The translations under genes were made by a program, and so were the position numbers. 64,000 nt of DNA from Toxonevra muliebris. Taxonomy: Eukaryota; Arthropoda; Insecta; Diptera; Pallopteridae. The first letter of the stretch is position 1. The number at the start of each line of letters is the position of its first letter. The notes beneath the pieces were generated by a model, which was given only the letters and a program-made list of their open reading frames with translations, made no database searches and was not told the origin of the DNA. The stretch spans positions 5,360,204 through 5,424,203 of the forward strand of contig OY829328.1 in NCBI GenBank assembly GCA_963691655.1, given 5' to 3'. Positions 1 through 12,404 of the stretch are shown here, in pieces.

Positions 1-351
1 TTCTTTGTTTTTTGTTTTCCTTCTCTTTCTTTTTTAATTCCACAACAAATTGTTTTTTGTGATCCCACACCCAAAAAATAAAACCAAAACTTTCAACAAC
101 AACAACAACAATATTTTCGAAACAACTACTATAAAATTGCAACTACATTACAACAAAAATTCAATCTTCACTACATAAAATTTTTGCACTTTTCCAATAT
201 TTCTCAAAAAAACAAAACAACAACAATTGTAAATGAATTTGCCACATCCTTTAATTACATACACACGCACAAACACTCAAACGTACACATACACACACAC
301 ACATGTAAATATTTTTGCAATACCAACAACAAAACAACAACCTTTTTTTAG
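1..351 (+). other. Intron upstream of the first mim exon
   Basis: T-rich start, CAA-rich middle, a (CA)n microsatellite around 280-303 and a pyrimidine tract leading to the AG at 350-351. No coding sequence is seen; the open frame here is read-through from the exon. Confidence 0.6.
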
Positions 352-2487
352 ATAAGAGTTTCGAAGATTCCATACAAGAATTAAATAATTTAATTGGCGA
401 ATTAGACTCATTCCAACGTGAAATTGATGCGGGCAAGCAGCAGCAGCAGCAGCAGCACACAAAACAAACTAGCAGCAGCAACAGCATTGACCCATTTCCC
501 ACCAACCTCGGTGGCGGGGGCCCCGACATCGGAAATGCGTGTGATTACATTGAAACAACAACAACGACTAAAATAATCTCCTCCTCCTCTAATTGTGATG
601 CTTTAGATAAAGCTAAAGCAGCAGTAGCAACAGCAATAACAACAACAATAATATGCCAGCAACAACAACAACATTCGCAGCCACAGCAATATTGCACAAG
701 CAACAGTTATCAAACAATTTCTGACATATCCGACACTACGTCCGATGAAATCGCTGCCGACACACGCTCGTTGACTAGTCTCAATTATCACAATAACAAC
801 GAGAGCAGCAGCAATTGCAGCAACAATATTAAGCAAAATTGCAACTACAATAGTGACTCGGAGCTGAGTCGTTTCTATGTGAGTGACACTAGTTCACTGA
901 CAGGTGGCATCGGCAGGGGCGTAGGGGATGTAGTCGGTGATGGGTATGAGAATCCTACATTTGCGCATTTCGTTGCGTCGTCGTCGGCGTCGTCGATTGC
1001 CGGAGGTGGTGTTGATGATTCGCTTATCGGTGGCGGCGATGATAGTCGTTCATTGCAGGCATCAGTCGCCGCTGATAGCATATCGCATACATCAGAAACA
1101 TTATCGATGTCACAGCAGCAGTACGGCTATATCGATAATGGCAGCGATGGCGGAAGTGCGGTCGTTGTCATTTACGATCATCAAATACCGATGACACCGG
1201 ACGTGGATTACGTGAAACAGAATTCTGAAATAGTGGTGTTACGCACAAAAGATCCACAGCAGCAACAGTTGCAGCACCAGCAAGAGATGCGTGAGTTGAA
1301 GCAGTTGCCAGCGGATCTAGGTTGTGGGGAATCATTAACTGCAAGTGGCAGCTCAGCGCAACAACATACAGCAACAGTGGCGCCAGCGAAACAGCGACTC
1401 TCCTCCTTCCGTGCATCGAGTGAACAGCAATTGCAGTTAATCGGTGGAGGCGGTCAGCACCAACATCGTCATGAAAAAGGTATGCAACAAAAATCACATC
1501 AACAACCAAACGCTTTAAAAACGCTGTCCCAAGTTGAGAATGTAGAAGCGGCGGCAGCAGCTGGAGCTAAAATAACAGCAACAGCAAACGCACAACAACA
1601 ACACAACGATACCATACTACGCCGAAAACAACTACCACCTAAACCAAGTTTGAGTGTATTTAATGGTAATGCTGCTACTGCAGCTGCATTAGCAGCAGAA
1701 AACATGAAAAATAACAGGAAAAACAGCAACATGCTGTTAACTAAAAGTCAACAGCAACTACCGCCACAGCAAGTAGTATCAGCAAAAACTGATTTTAAAG
1801 CAGATTTAGATGCAAAAATACGCAAACAAAAACTAAAATTGCTACAGCAAGAGCAACAATTACAACAGCAACAACAACAACCACCTAAACAGCCACAATC
1901 GTATTCCACTACTACTTCCACACTCACCACCACCACCACAACCACCATCAACAATAATAGTAACAATTGTAATAGCAACAACAATAGTAAACGTTCATGT
2001 TCATCATCATTACCAACAACAACAACAGAATCATCATCGTATGCATCCACTCCTTCATCATTCCGCACACAGTCACCACCACATATCAGTACATTTCAGA
2101 ATGGTAGCAATAATAACAGTAGCAATAGTTTAGCTTTACATTCGCCAGCAACATCAATGTCATCAACATCAGTATTGTCGTTAAATCAGAATCTTTATCA
2201 AAGTCATTCCCATAATTCACCATTACCACTACCACCAAAAACAATAACAATTACAAAAGCATCAACATCATCATCATCGTCAATATCTTCTTCATGTGTG
2301 CATTCTTCTCCTGCTGTTGTGCCTGTGTCTGTGCCCACTTCCTCCCACCATCACCACCACCACCATTCATCATCAGTTTCTTCCTCCCATGCGTGCTCCT
2401 CCACCATTAGTGCAGCTTCAACGGTTTCGGCGGCTACGGTTACAATATCAAAACCGAGCATTACGCCGAGGCCAGCTTCTTTGTCGG
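352..2487 (+). CDS. mim: mim/MTSS1-like actin regulator, large internal exon (first exon in window)
   Basis: This exon encodes about 711 residues of a mostly disordered scaffold. It opens with a short charged segment (KSFEDSIQELNNLIGELDSF) that could form a helix. Then come polyQ, polyS, polyT and polyH tracts, SH3-type proline motifs (LPPKPSLSVF) and an acidic/serine stretch (SRFYVSDTSSLTGG). The acceptor is the AG at 350-351 after a CT-rich tract, and the exon starts with two bases of a split codon. The donor (GTTTGT) at 2488 leaves phase 1, which fits the next exon exactly. The open frame continues only 29 bases past the donor. Identity with mim rests on the linked C-terminal WH2 exon. In that family an N-terminal I-BAR domain bends membrane and the C-terminus binds actin; the I-BAR exons are not in this window. 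An NHS/Gukh-type scaffold is the main alternative. Confidence 0.78.
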
Positions 2488-3843
2488 GTTTGTTCTTGTT
2501 TTTTTTTTCCTTTTAAGTTTTTCCTATATATTTCCATTTGTTTGCTGTTGCCTTAATTGCGTTTTTTCTTTTGTAATAACTCTGCTTTGGTTTATAATTT
2601 TGCTTTTATTAATGTGGAATATATTTTTTTCTGTGCCTATGTGTGTTGGTTGTATCCTTTAATTATACCATAAACCCACAGTCTCTCCTATTCCCCATCT
2701 ACCTCTATCCATCGTTTACATATTATTTATTATTGTGTTTTCTTTTAATTCACATTTATTTAATGTTTGTTTTTTTCACTTCTTCATCAAACCAATTAGT
2801 TTACTGGGGAAATAAACCTAAATTTTTTTCATTTCATCATATCGAAAATAAAACACACTCAAAAAAATTATCTACACAAAAACTAATACAAATTGTATAC
2901 ATAACCTTCAAATACTTAACCTCAAACGTATCCTATTTAGTAAGTAACGAATGCGGTACATATTTACATATTTGTATGACAATTCATTGCATCTAATTTG
3001 CTTCTAAATTTGTTTTATTAAAAAAAATATAAGATTATAGCATTATTTGATTTAGTAAAACTTCATGTGCATCGAGTTTAAGATCGATCACTCTGCGCTC
3101 GCCATTTCTACAAATTTGTATTGAAATACAACGAAATGTAAAGTGCAAGTTGGCTATCGACAATAAGCAGCTTTTAACGAGAACAGATAAGGTACAAAGC
3201 AAGAAATCGAAGACTAAGTTAATTGTAAATCCCTTTAATATCGCAGTCCAACAAATGAAAAATTTTTGCTTGGAATTACAAGATGAAATTGTGCTGAGCA
3301 TTTTTGCCAAAATCCAAAATCTTTTTCCTTGAAATAATTCAATCTTTTTTAAAGAATAAATTTAATAAATAATAAAGCATTAAACTTTCAATTGCAATGC
3401 AATGGAGTTTTGTCTGATGAAAAAGCAAGCTAGTGAATTATGTATTAGGCTTTTCCTAAATGATCACTGTAATTTATAGTTAAATTACATAAGACAGACA
3501 GTAATTTAAGGAGTTTTATTAAATGATAATAATGCTATTAATATGGGAAAAATTGGCTTATTGTGTGCATACTTGGTTGTGTTTCTCCAAATTTGGTAAT
3601 ATTGGTTTGGTATGGTGTCCTGTGTCTTGTGCATCTAACAGTCACCTCGATTAAAAATATACAGCAAAATGATAATAACAAACTAAGCTCTTGGTGTTTG
3701 ATCAGTCTCACATATTTACATATGCATTCCTCAGATATGCATTAATAATAATTTCATAAAAATATATTTACCTACAATTATAAAATATTTAGTAATAATT
3801 GATATTAAAAATCATTTTTGTGTACATTCGCACACACAAACAG
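2488..3843 (+). other. mim intron
   Basis: 1,356 nt of AT-rich sequence ending in a canonical acceptor. It holds short ORFs without recognisable similarity. No repeat or RNA gene was noticed. Confidence 0.6.
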
Positions 3844-3950
3844 GAGGCACAACACGCATTGCACGTCGTTCATCAGTTAATACAGCAAAACCACCGCCAC
3901 CAGTGCGTCGCAGCTCATCAGTAACACCGAGTCATAATGCAGCAACTGGG
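3844..3950 (+). CDS. mim: mim exon: basic proline-rich segment
   Basis: A 107-nt exon with a canonical acceptor (CACAAACAG) and donor (GTAAGT). It enters at phase 1 and leaves at phase 0, matching both neighbours. It encodes TTRIARRSSV, then KPPPPVRRSSSVTPS, a basic Ser/Pro-rich stretch. I recall a similar short region (IRRTPST...KPSVRR) in vertebrate MTSS1, which supports the family call. The RRSS motifs look like basophilic kinase sites, but that is inference. Confidence 0.8.
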
Positions 3951-4276
3951 GTAAGTGGAAAACTTAAAAGCAATGAATTTTTAATAAATATTTCTAAATA
4001 CGAGCGACGAATATAAAATTTCGATGCGAGAATATAGCAAAAGTTTTGAATAATTACTTTAAGTACGCTATTTGAAGTTCCGTTCTGTGCTAAAAACTGT
4101 GAAGCTCTATAAACCCAAAACAATTTCTGACAATATTTGCTAAAAATTTTTGAATTTCTTAAATTAATTTTTTTTAAATATTCTTTGCATACATTTTAGA
4201 ATTTTAGTTATTTTCTATTTTTATTTCGATTTCAATATTTTTTTTTTTATCACATACAAAAATGTATATAAAATAG

Positions 4277-4600
4277 TCACACCAACCTCACCAGCCAATT
4301 CATTTATCCGCCACCACCAATTTGATTCATCAACAACAAAATTCAATGAATAATTCAACCGAGAGTCTACCACCACCTCCAGCTTATTTACTTGATGCAT
4401 CTTCGATATCATTAAGACAAGCTTCGCAATCTACACCAACATCTCCGGCACCTCCGGTGATACCAAATTCATCACTTAAGGTGGCTGAGACGGTGAAGGC
4501 ATTATCTGCATTACGTCATCAACCGGCGTCACCGAATGTCTTGAGGCATCAACAGCAACAGCAAGTACCACAAACACAGCAACATCAGCCGATGTTACAG
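4277..4600 (+). CDS. mim: mim exon: ESLPPPPAYLLD segment
   Basis: A 324-nt exon, phase 0 at both ends, so it could be skipped without a frameshift. The acceptor is TAG at 4274-4276, which is also an in-frame stop of the upstream sequence, so the exon must start here or later. The donor is GTGAGC at 4601. The product contains ESLPPPPAYLLDASSISLR and VAETVKALSALRHQPASP, the least repetitive and probably most constrained part of the linker, then a polyQ run. Confidence 0.78.
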
Positions 4601-4904
4601 GTGAGCGCCAGTTCCTAGTGTGAAGCACCAACCAGTAATGCAAAATTAAAGCTACCAAAAAAACCTGAAAAAAAACTTCATCCTATGGTGCTTTGGGTGT
4701 TTAATTATTTTTATCTTCAAGACTTATTTAAATTTTTGTTTTCTCTATCTCTTACTTAATTATTTTTCTTAAATATTTTTACTATTTTCATTTTAATTTG
4801 CTTGTAATTTCTTTTTTTTTCTAACATGTACATACTCTATTTATAAATTGACACACCCACATCTGTTACACTTTTCACTACACCTTCAACTGCCAAATAA
4901 ACAG

Positions 4905-5567
4905 AGTGCAAATCTTTATTCCACCACCACCTCTACTACCATCGCTACCAACTCCGCCGCCGCCGCCGCCACCGCTATGACGCTGATGCACGATGAACCC
5001 GCTGCTGATTATGATACCGCTTACTATAATCCATACATTGAAGTTAATTCTTATCTTGCTGCCTCTTCATCATCCACCTCCATTAATGCATTAACTGTTG
5101 CCGCTCCACATATGCTTATTACTAACAATAGTAAATTGTCGCTTATTTATCAAAAGCAACAACAGACACAGCAACATTACCATCAGCAACCACAGCAACA
5201 GCAGCAGCAGGCACACAATTATAATAATGCTTCATCAACCAATCCTCTCTTCCTTTCCACACCATCATCCTCATCGTCTACACCCACCCCTACACTATAC
5301 GATTATCATTATCATCATGATAATACTTTAAATCATCCTACACCTCCTTTATCTCCACCAAATCCCAAACACCAACAACGTATTAATCATAATCAGCAAC
5401 ATCATCATCAACGCAATTATCAGCAATATTCAGATCAAAGTGAATATCAACATCATCAGCAACTGCCAGAACATTATCATCCTCATCATCAGCATCAGCA
5501 TCAACAACTACATCAAGAATTGAGTAGTGTTAGTTGTGATGATGCTGCCATTTATGGCAATAATGCT
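4905..5567 (+). CDS. mim: mim exon: His/Gln-rich low-complexity segment
   Basis: A 663-nt exon (221 codons), phase 0 at both ends. The acceptor is ATAAACAG and the donor is GTAAGT at 5568. It encodes polyA, polyQ and many HHQ/HQHQ repeats plus a less repetitive stretch (PAADYDTAYYNPYIEVN). Being in phase and low in complexity, it is a natural cassette exon. RNA data would be needed to tell whether it is constitutive. Confidence 0.72.
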
Positions 5568-6450
5568 GTAAGTCTATGTACATTCAAGTACGCGTGATTT
5601 CTACTACTAACCCTTTGCTGCTAATTCTACAAAATCAGAATATGAATTCGTTATGCATATGTAGTCACCTAATAAATTATAGAAATTATTGTATATAAAC
5701 ATCGCACCATTTTATATCATTTAAGTTAAACTTATTGCATACTTTTAGGCATTTTAAAAATAATGTACACAAGCCTTATGCTACCATTAATAATTTATCG
5801 CTAATGAATAGCCTTCATATGAATGACATCGAACGAAATCGACTTTAAACCTCAGACTGGATATTACTATAGTTTAGGAGTTTGTGGACGGTGTCATTAT
5901 TGGTCCGCTGAAGATAACAAAAAAATTAATTACCTATGCAATTGCCAAACATTATTTAGGCGTAGCTAGTCCCATTTCCTTTTGCATTCGGATCGGTGGA
6001 TCTCTTTTCTCACTACTCAGAATTAGCTTACCGAAAGAGGACCACGCAAGGAAATGCACTATAACCTGGTTTAAAAATTTACTTATTTGCAGCCGATCAG
6101 AAGATTTTAGGCTGATCAGTGATTGATTGAATTATGGATATAGCTAAAAATATAAAATATTTGTGTACCCTAACCTAATTTGTATTGTATTTCGAAAGTA
6201 AACACAATTGTGATATAATCACGAAACATAGGTTAAGTTAGTGTATGCAATTGGTTTTATTGAGAATATTCAGACTCAAAGTATGTATGTTACCCATTCA
6301 CATCTGTATGTGTCTTCGGACCAAATGACCATTTCACTCATATACTATCTATTATTGTATTTAACTAAATCCTGGCACATTTAAATAACTAATTCATGCT
6401 TTACTACATATCAGCACTTAATTTATAAAAATCAATCTGTTTTGCTTCAG
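5568..6450 (+). other. mim intron
   Basis: 883 nt with no recognisable gene. The 80-codon frame at 5884-6126 has no family resemblance that I can name. The two shorter introns before this one (3951-4276 and 4601-4904) likewise hold only T-rich intronic sequence. Confidence 0.55.
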
Positions 6451-6797
6451 TCTTTCCGCACATCATCTCCTGGCATATATGCGCAACCGAAAATTGTCAC
6501 CAATATGTCTAGTTTCCGTTCAGCGAGTCCCGGATCGAATAATGGGCATCACATTTATCAACCACAAGCGCAACATCCAGGATCGAACCACCAACTGCCA
6601 CCGGCACAACCGAAAACGAATCCCAATTTAATAGCCCAACTTAATGCGCGATTAAATAAACAACAACAACAACAAAATTCTGCTGAAAGTATTTATGGCT
6701 CAACACCGAATTCACCTAATCATCAGCACCAGCAGCATAGTCATCCATCATCCCACCAACAGCAACAAAATGAAGCAATATACATGCGCAATTATGG

Positions 6798-6828
<31 letters not shown>

Positions 6829-8233
6829 ATGACAACGCAACAGTCACAACCGCCATCGCATCAGCAGCAACACTACGACGGTAAATCAAATATAGAAAAA
6901 CATAGTATTAAAATTTATGGTAGTTTTAGCACTTCTTCATCATTAACATTAAACTCATCATCAAATCCAAATCAAATCACAAACACTGCCACTGTTCCTT
7001 CTGCTACAACAACAAATTTCAATGCTTCACCACATTTTCCACTCTCATCATCAACATCATCGCTTTTATCGAAAGTAACCTCATTCTCATCAGCAAATCT
7101 ATCATCAGTATCAGCAACACCTACTGCCACCATCACCACCACTCATTATCATCCTCCTTCAAGTCAGCAACATGCAAATACGCAAAATGCAGCCCAAACG
7201 AAAGAAAATTCCTCTTCTTCCCATTCAAATTCTACTCAATCTTATGTGAATAAAAATTTAGCAGCTGCTCAGCAAAACGCCATCTCACGGCATCATGCTA
7301 CTGCTGCCGCTGCCGCTGCTGCACAATCACAATCGCAGCTGCAACATCAGCAGCAGCAACAGCAATATTATCAGCAACAGCAGCAAAATTATCGCGAACA
7401 TTATACGTGCCCACCACCGCTTGAAGATCCACCACCACCGCCAACAACATATTCTGCTCATGCCAATGCCGCTCTTGGTAGCGCTGCTGTCATCAATAAT
7501 GCCTCCTCCTCAGCAACCATGCCAAAGAGCTGCTCATCACGCTCTGGCGGTAATAGCTTAAGCGGTAGCGGTGTACAACACTTGGCTGCTTACGCTGCTG
7601 CTTCGTCAACAATGACAATGCCAAAAAATTTAACCCAGCAACAACGTTTACAGCAGCAACAATACCAACACCATCAACAGCAACAGTTACAGACCTACCA
7701 ACAGCAACAATATCGCAACCCCACCGCCATTACCGCCATCGCAGTCAATCAGCAGCAACAAAATGCTAATCAACAACGTCCTCCAATGCCATTGCCACAT
7801 CACCAACAGCAGCAACACAACATGAAAAAATCAGCAATCGCACAATTGCAATCGAATGCTGCTGCTGCCAGCTCCACCACCAACAAACAACCACCGGTAC
7901 CATCGCGGCATTCTAGCGTACAACAGAAAATCTTCGTCACCACAAATCCTTTTATACAAACCACTGCCGTCCATTGCCATTCTCCCACATCATCGGCCCA
8001 TTCAACACCGGCCTCACCTACTTGCTCCTCTCCCTCATCCTTGGCCAGTATTTATGGTTCTAGTGCACGTGGTGGTGGTGCACATTACCATCATCATCAT
8101 CAGCAACAACAGCAACAACATTACCGTGAATCACCGCAGCAGGTTATCCACATGAGCGGCGGTAATGGCTACTACAACAATTCTACCATTGCCGCAGCCA
8201 CCGCTGCCTCCAACGCTATCGGCCACAATTCAA
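6451..8233 (+). CDS. mim: mim exon: long polyQ-rich segment
   Basis: A 1,783-nt exon starting at phase 0 after TTTTGCTTCAG and ending at phase 1 with donor GTGAGA. It begins SFRTSSPGIYAQPKIV and MSSFRSASPGS, a duplicated SFR(T/S)(S/A)SPG motif. It then has LIAQLNARLNKQ, long Gln runs, an Ala run, LEDPPPPPTTYS and QPPVPSRHSS (a PxxP/PVPxR SH3-type ligand). The open frame beyond the donor reaches a stop at 8307 but loses coding character. No folded domain is visible. Confidence 0.78.
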
Positions 8234-10181
8234 GTGAGAGAGCGCGCTTTTCACCCACAGCTACGCAATGTTTTTTGTTCTGTTTTCAGTTTTTTATTAC
8301 ATTTTAAATTTCTGAAGTGATTTTTTTTTTTTTTTTTTGAATTTAATATTCAATAATTTCCTTTGTCTTGCTGCTGCATACGCCTAAGCTACCACAAAGA
8401 GGAAATTGTTGCTGATGCATGTTGCTTATGTTATGTTTTCCTTGTTTTTTGTATTGAACTGTTCGGTTTTCTTTTTGATAAAGCGTTTCTTCGTTTAATT
8501 AATTTGGATTTTTATCGACAAATGTTATATGTTTTTTGTTGTTGTCCTCCATAAAGTAAATTAAGGAACTGACATCACACGACAGAGGCGGTGCTGCGTT
8601 TTGTTAATAACGCGACATATATTCCTTTTTTTAAGACAATTATATTTTTAAGCCTTATTGAATCTAATTTCTTTTTCTCTAATGCGAAATCATAAATCTG
8701 TCATTTTCCTAATCATGTCATCGAAATTGCACAAGAATTTTTCTAAAATACTGTAAATTATTTACAAATTATGCTCTATATTTTATTTTTCACAATATTT
8801 GCTTCCATTAATTTTATTATGCAATTTATTGAGTTTTGATATCGCCAATATCTGGTGTGTTTCAAAAGTTTTGTTTTACTTGTTATGCTTTAAAATATGC
8901 TTCGTTTTTGTAGATAATTTTTTGTATTTCAACTTTTTTTATAATTATTTCTGTATTTAAACTTTTTCTCGACAATTTTTTAAAGTTTCCCATATTTTGC
9001 ATTCATTTTTTTTTATAAAAATATGCTTTATTTGTAGATAAACTCTATTTTTTAATATGTTGTCAATTTGCATAAAAATATTAATGAGTTCTAAATTTAG
9101 TTGATATAAACATTAATTATTTAAGATTTATGCTTTTATGTCGCAAATTATTTATTTTATTTAGAAATTGTATTTCCACGGGGAGAATTGGGAGAAAAAA
9201 AAGCCCAAATTTATTGAACCGATAGCGCGTACTTGTACAATGGGAAGGAAAAAATACAGTTGCAACAGTTTTGCGTGGTTGATTTTTTTTATTTATTTAT
9301 TCATTCAATTAATAATAATAATAATAAAAAAATATAATAACAATATAAACATAAATGAAAACACAAAATCACAACTCTAGCAACAAGGCCACCGGCTGAA
9401 TTTGTTTTAAATCAGATCTCATGATCGTTTTCAACCATGTACTAATTCGGTCACTATTGCTCGGCCCAAAAACCATACCTACTTAACAGCAAATGAAATT
9501 TTCAAACAAAAATTGTCTATCGGATTCAACCAAGCTTGGCATATTTATTTGTTGCAAATAGAATTACAATTCTGTAGCAATAAGGAATAAAAGCTAAACT
9601 CAAAAATCAAATAAAAACCCGTTGCGTATTTTTCATTAATAAACCCAAAATATTATATATATGATTATGTTTAGGCTAAGAAAAACGCAATTACTAACGA
9701 CAATTTTGAAACTTTAATTTCTGAAATTTGTACGTTTTTGTTTTACAAAATACCCTCATATTTCTTAGTTTAAAATATCGTGGGAGTTCTAGTAGAAATC
9801 ATTAAGCTCACACATATATATGTACTTTTCAACTGTAATTTATTACGTCATTTCAGTTTTAAAAGCTAATTATTACAAATCCAATTTTGATTTATTTTTG
9901 TTTTCCCTAATACCTAAAAGTATGCTTAAAATATTTTTTTTTACATATTTATTTTACTTATTACTTTGGACGTTTTGAATTATTTTTTATTGCATCTCAT
10001 TAAATTACCGAAACGAAAAAAAAAACAATTTTAATAGAGATTTTGTATTTTTCTCTTTTTTGTCGCCAATTTTATGCGTTTCATTTTCTTTCACCACATT
10101 CACACGCCATCACAATTATTGTCGCGCACCACATGCAACATTTTCGATCAACAACAAACAACCTCAACCATTTTTATATAG
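8234..10181 (+). other. mim intron
   Basis: 1,948 nt of T/A-rich DNA. I see no exon, RNA gene or recognisable repeat. Confidence 0.55.
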
Positions 10182-10330
10182 ATTATGTCAGCACAAATAT
10201 TGAGAAAGCCGGCAATATACGCGCTAAAACAAAAGCCGAATTTCTTGAGAACCTAAATGCAAAATTGGCAAAACAAGGCATGTCGGGACGTGCATTTGCT
10301 GTACGAAATTTAATTAATAGCAAAGCTTTG
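10182..10330 (+). CDS. mim: mim exon: LNAKLAKQ helix preceding the C-terminus
   Basis: A 149-nt exon entering at phase 1 (completing the split codon of the previous exon) and leaving at phase 0 before GTGAGT. It encodes YVSTNIEKAGNIRAKTKAEF, LENLNAKLAKQGMSGRAF, then AVRNLINSKAL. It is non-repetitive, charged and probably helical, in sharp contrast to the exons before it. LENLNAKLAKQ resembles LIAQLNARLNKQ in the preceding exon. It can splice in frame to either of two terminal exons (10723 or 12297). Confidence 0.82.
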
Positions 10331-10722
10331 GTGAGTAATTCCAGCAAAATGAACAACTATTACCACTACAACGACAGCACATTGAATATTGGTGCTGTCG
10401 TTGTCGTGCTCGTATCTTCGTTGCACGTTAATTAGCTGATTGTGTAGTTTAGTTGCCTAACTTTTAGGCGGCAACCACCTGCACTAGTGCACATTTCTCT
10501 TATTTACAAGAACTTGTATTATTTTGTATCTTTATTTTTTGTTTTCAAATCGTTTTTCGATTTTTATTTGTTTTTATTGTTTACCCTTTTTTGATTTTAT
10601 TGTATTTTTTTCTTTTTTTTTTTTTGTTTCTTCTCTTTTCACTATTACGCATATACTTTATTTGTACAATGTTTGTATGCTTGTGTGTATGTGTACAACT
10701 TGTTCTTCCAATGTATTCGTAG

Positions 10723-10803
10723 ATGTATCAAAATCCACAAAAACTTATGCGTCCCAGTGCACAATATCGTCTTCCTCCTCCCCCTTCTGATGAATCATGT
10801 TAA
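10723..10803 (+). CDS. mim: mim alternative last exon lacking WH2
   Basis: After an acceptor (TGTATTCGTAG) a phase-0 frame reads MYQNPQKLMRPSAQYR, then LPPPPSDESC and TAA: 26 residues with a short polyproline. It is in frame with the preceding exon, and an AATAAA lies about 100 nt downstream at 10902. Both fit an alternative terminal exon giving an isoform without the actin-binding WH2 motif. A GTTAAG donor just before the stop would shift the WH2 exon out of frame, so an internal role is unlikely. Transcript support is not visible from DNA. Confidence 0.55.
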   Translation: MYQNPQKLMRPSAQYRLPPPPSDESC

Positions 10804-10901
10804 GAGGTATTATTCTTCTCTCGTCTTTATTGATTTTGCTTCAATGTTCAATGCGCTAAAAACCATAAATGCAATGCAATAATTTCCCTACTAATATTTT
10901 T

Positions 10902-10907
10902 AATAAA
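10902..10907 (+). terminator. Poly(A) signal for the short mim isoform
   Basis: An AATAAA hexamer about 100 nt after the stop of the alternative last exon, in T-rich sequence. The hexamer is common by chance in AT-rich DNA, so its position is the main argument. Confidence 0.35.
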
Positions 10908-10909
10908 TT

Positions 10910-12296
10910 TTAAACTATTTGTTTGGGTTGATTTTATGCTTGCTGTTTATTTACTATATTTCTTGTTGACGCACAAAAGCTGCTTATTTTTTTACTTTAA
11001 TCTGGAACCGGTATAATAATATTCTGCAATTAAAGCAATAACCAATAATACTAACTACCTAGATACTAATCAGATCTACGTGAATTTCGTATTTATTTGT
11101 AAGATTTAATCAGTAGATTAGATCCGATAAGAAATGCAGTAATTTTTGAGATTCTGGATTCAATGTTGCTCAAATGAAACCAAAAATCTGCAAACAATAT
11201 TCACATTTCTCTTTAACCCTAAAATGTTAAAATGAGTGACTATTTGTTTCACAATGTTCGTCTACGTTTTACAAGTACTGGTTAAAATGTATGATAATTT
11301 TAGTACGAACTTATTTGCAATTTTCTTTTAATTTTGAGTTACTGGCATATCCGGAAATTTACAGAGTGAATTTGCTTTTACAACAAGTTGAATATTAATT
11401 ATACTTAACAATTTAATTTAAAAAGATGAGTACCTAGTTTATGCTAATTAGTAGTAGTGTTTTAGCAGCGGCGAGCGCAAACTACCTATAGACTCATTGT
11501 GAAGCCGTTGGGCACCAATTAATAGTTCTTACGTAAAGTTTGTTTAATACCAAAAAGTCTTCCTACAAAAATTGCTAATATCGTCGCTGAGTATTTCTAC
11601 TAGGTGCCAGCCAACCAGGCAGTCTCCTGTAATCAGCGCCACTGACACTAAAAGCCGTCAGCGATCAATTGATCGAATTGTTTATAGTCGACAGTGCAGA
11701 TATGCTGAATATACGTTTACTAATTAAAACGACTAATGTAATAATAACAACTAAGGGATTAACATTCATTGAACGTGTTCTAATCACCTGGCGTGGCTGA
11801 CGAATCCTCGATTGCATCACGTGATAGAGAAAGCAATTTTTTATGGTTAGGATTGCCCACCTCGTCATGTTTCGCTACCTCAGTTTTTTTTTTATTTGTG
11901 CTATTTTTTTTTTAATAAATAGTTGATTCGACCAATAAATGCAACTTCTATGTATAGCGGTGGATTATAAGTTGATGGGTCGCTATTGACAGCGGCCGCA
12001 GAACCCTCAATGTCTTAACTTCTTAATAGTTTTCAATCGTACAGCTTAAGTGAATTTAATTGTTATTATTGATAGAGCATGACAACATAATTATTTCATC
12101 TTATTTTAAACTTATCAACTAGGGTAATAAACATTTGTATATTGTACTTACTTTGTAAAATATAATATTAATAATATCTATGCTATGTCATTAAGAACTG
12201 CTTTTTAAAAAAAAAAAAACTTACAAATTACAGAGTAGCATAATTTTTTGTATGTAATAAAAACTAATTTACTTCTGTGCAATATAATTTTTACAG
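10910..12296 (+). other. Interval between the two alternative mim last exons
   Basis: No coding exon is recognised. A somewhat GC-richer patch at 11460-11880 contains an unassigned minus-strand frame (11665-11868) that resembles nothing I know. Confidence 0.5.
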
Positions 12297-12404
12297 CCGG
12301 ATCCGCGGATTTGCCACGAATCCTTGATGGATCAAATTAAACGTGGCGCTACACTAAAGCGTAATCAGAAAATAAACGATCGCAGTGCTCCGAAAATACT
12401 TTAG
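12297..12404 (+). CDS. mim: mim last exon: C-terminal WH2 domain
   Basis: The acceptor TTTTTACAG is followed by 35 codons and TAG at 12402-12404, phase 0 with the exon ending at 10330. The peptide has the WH2 pattern: LMDQIKRGATLKR (Leu, Ile, Gly, then LKR in place of the usual LKK), followed by NDRSAPKIL at the very end. Vertebrate MTSS1 also ends in a WH2 followed by NDRSAP plus a few residues. This is the strongest evidence for gene identity. WH2 motifs bind monomeric actin. The seven exons give about 1,755 residues of the protein within this window. Confidence 0.87.
   Translation, partial: PDPRICHESLMDQIKRGATLKRNQKINDRSAPKIL

Noticed and set aside
603..2068. Long minus-strand Leu/Cys/Val-rich frames opposite the mim exon
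   Set aside because: They are antisense reads of CAG/CAA and ACC repeats (polyQ, polyT), have no splice context, and the plus-strand frame explains the sequence.
5884..6126. 80-codon frame in a mim intron as a nested gene
   Set aside because: No similarity that I can name, no alternative TTG/ATG context of note and no poly(A) signal arrangement. It is compatible with chance.
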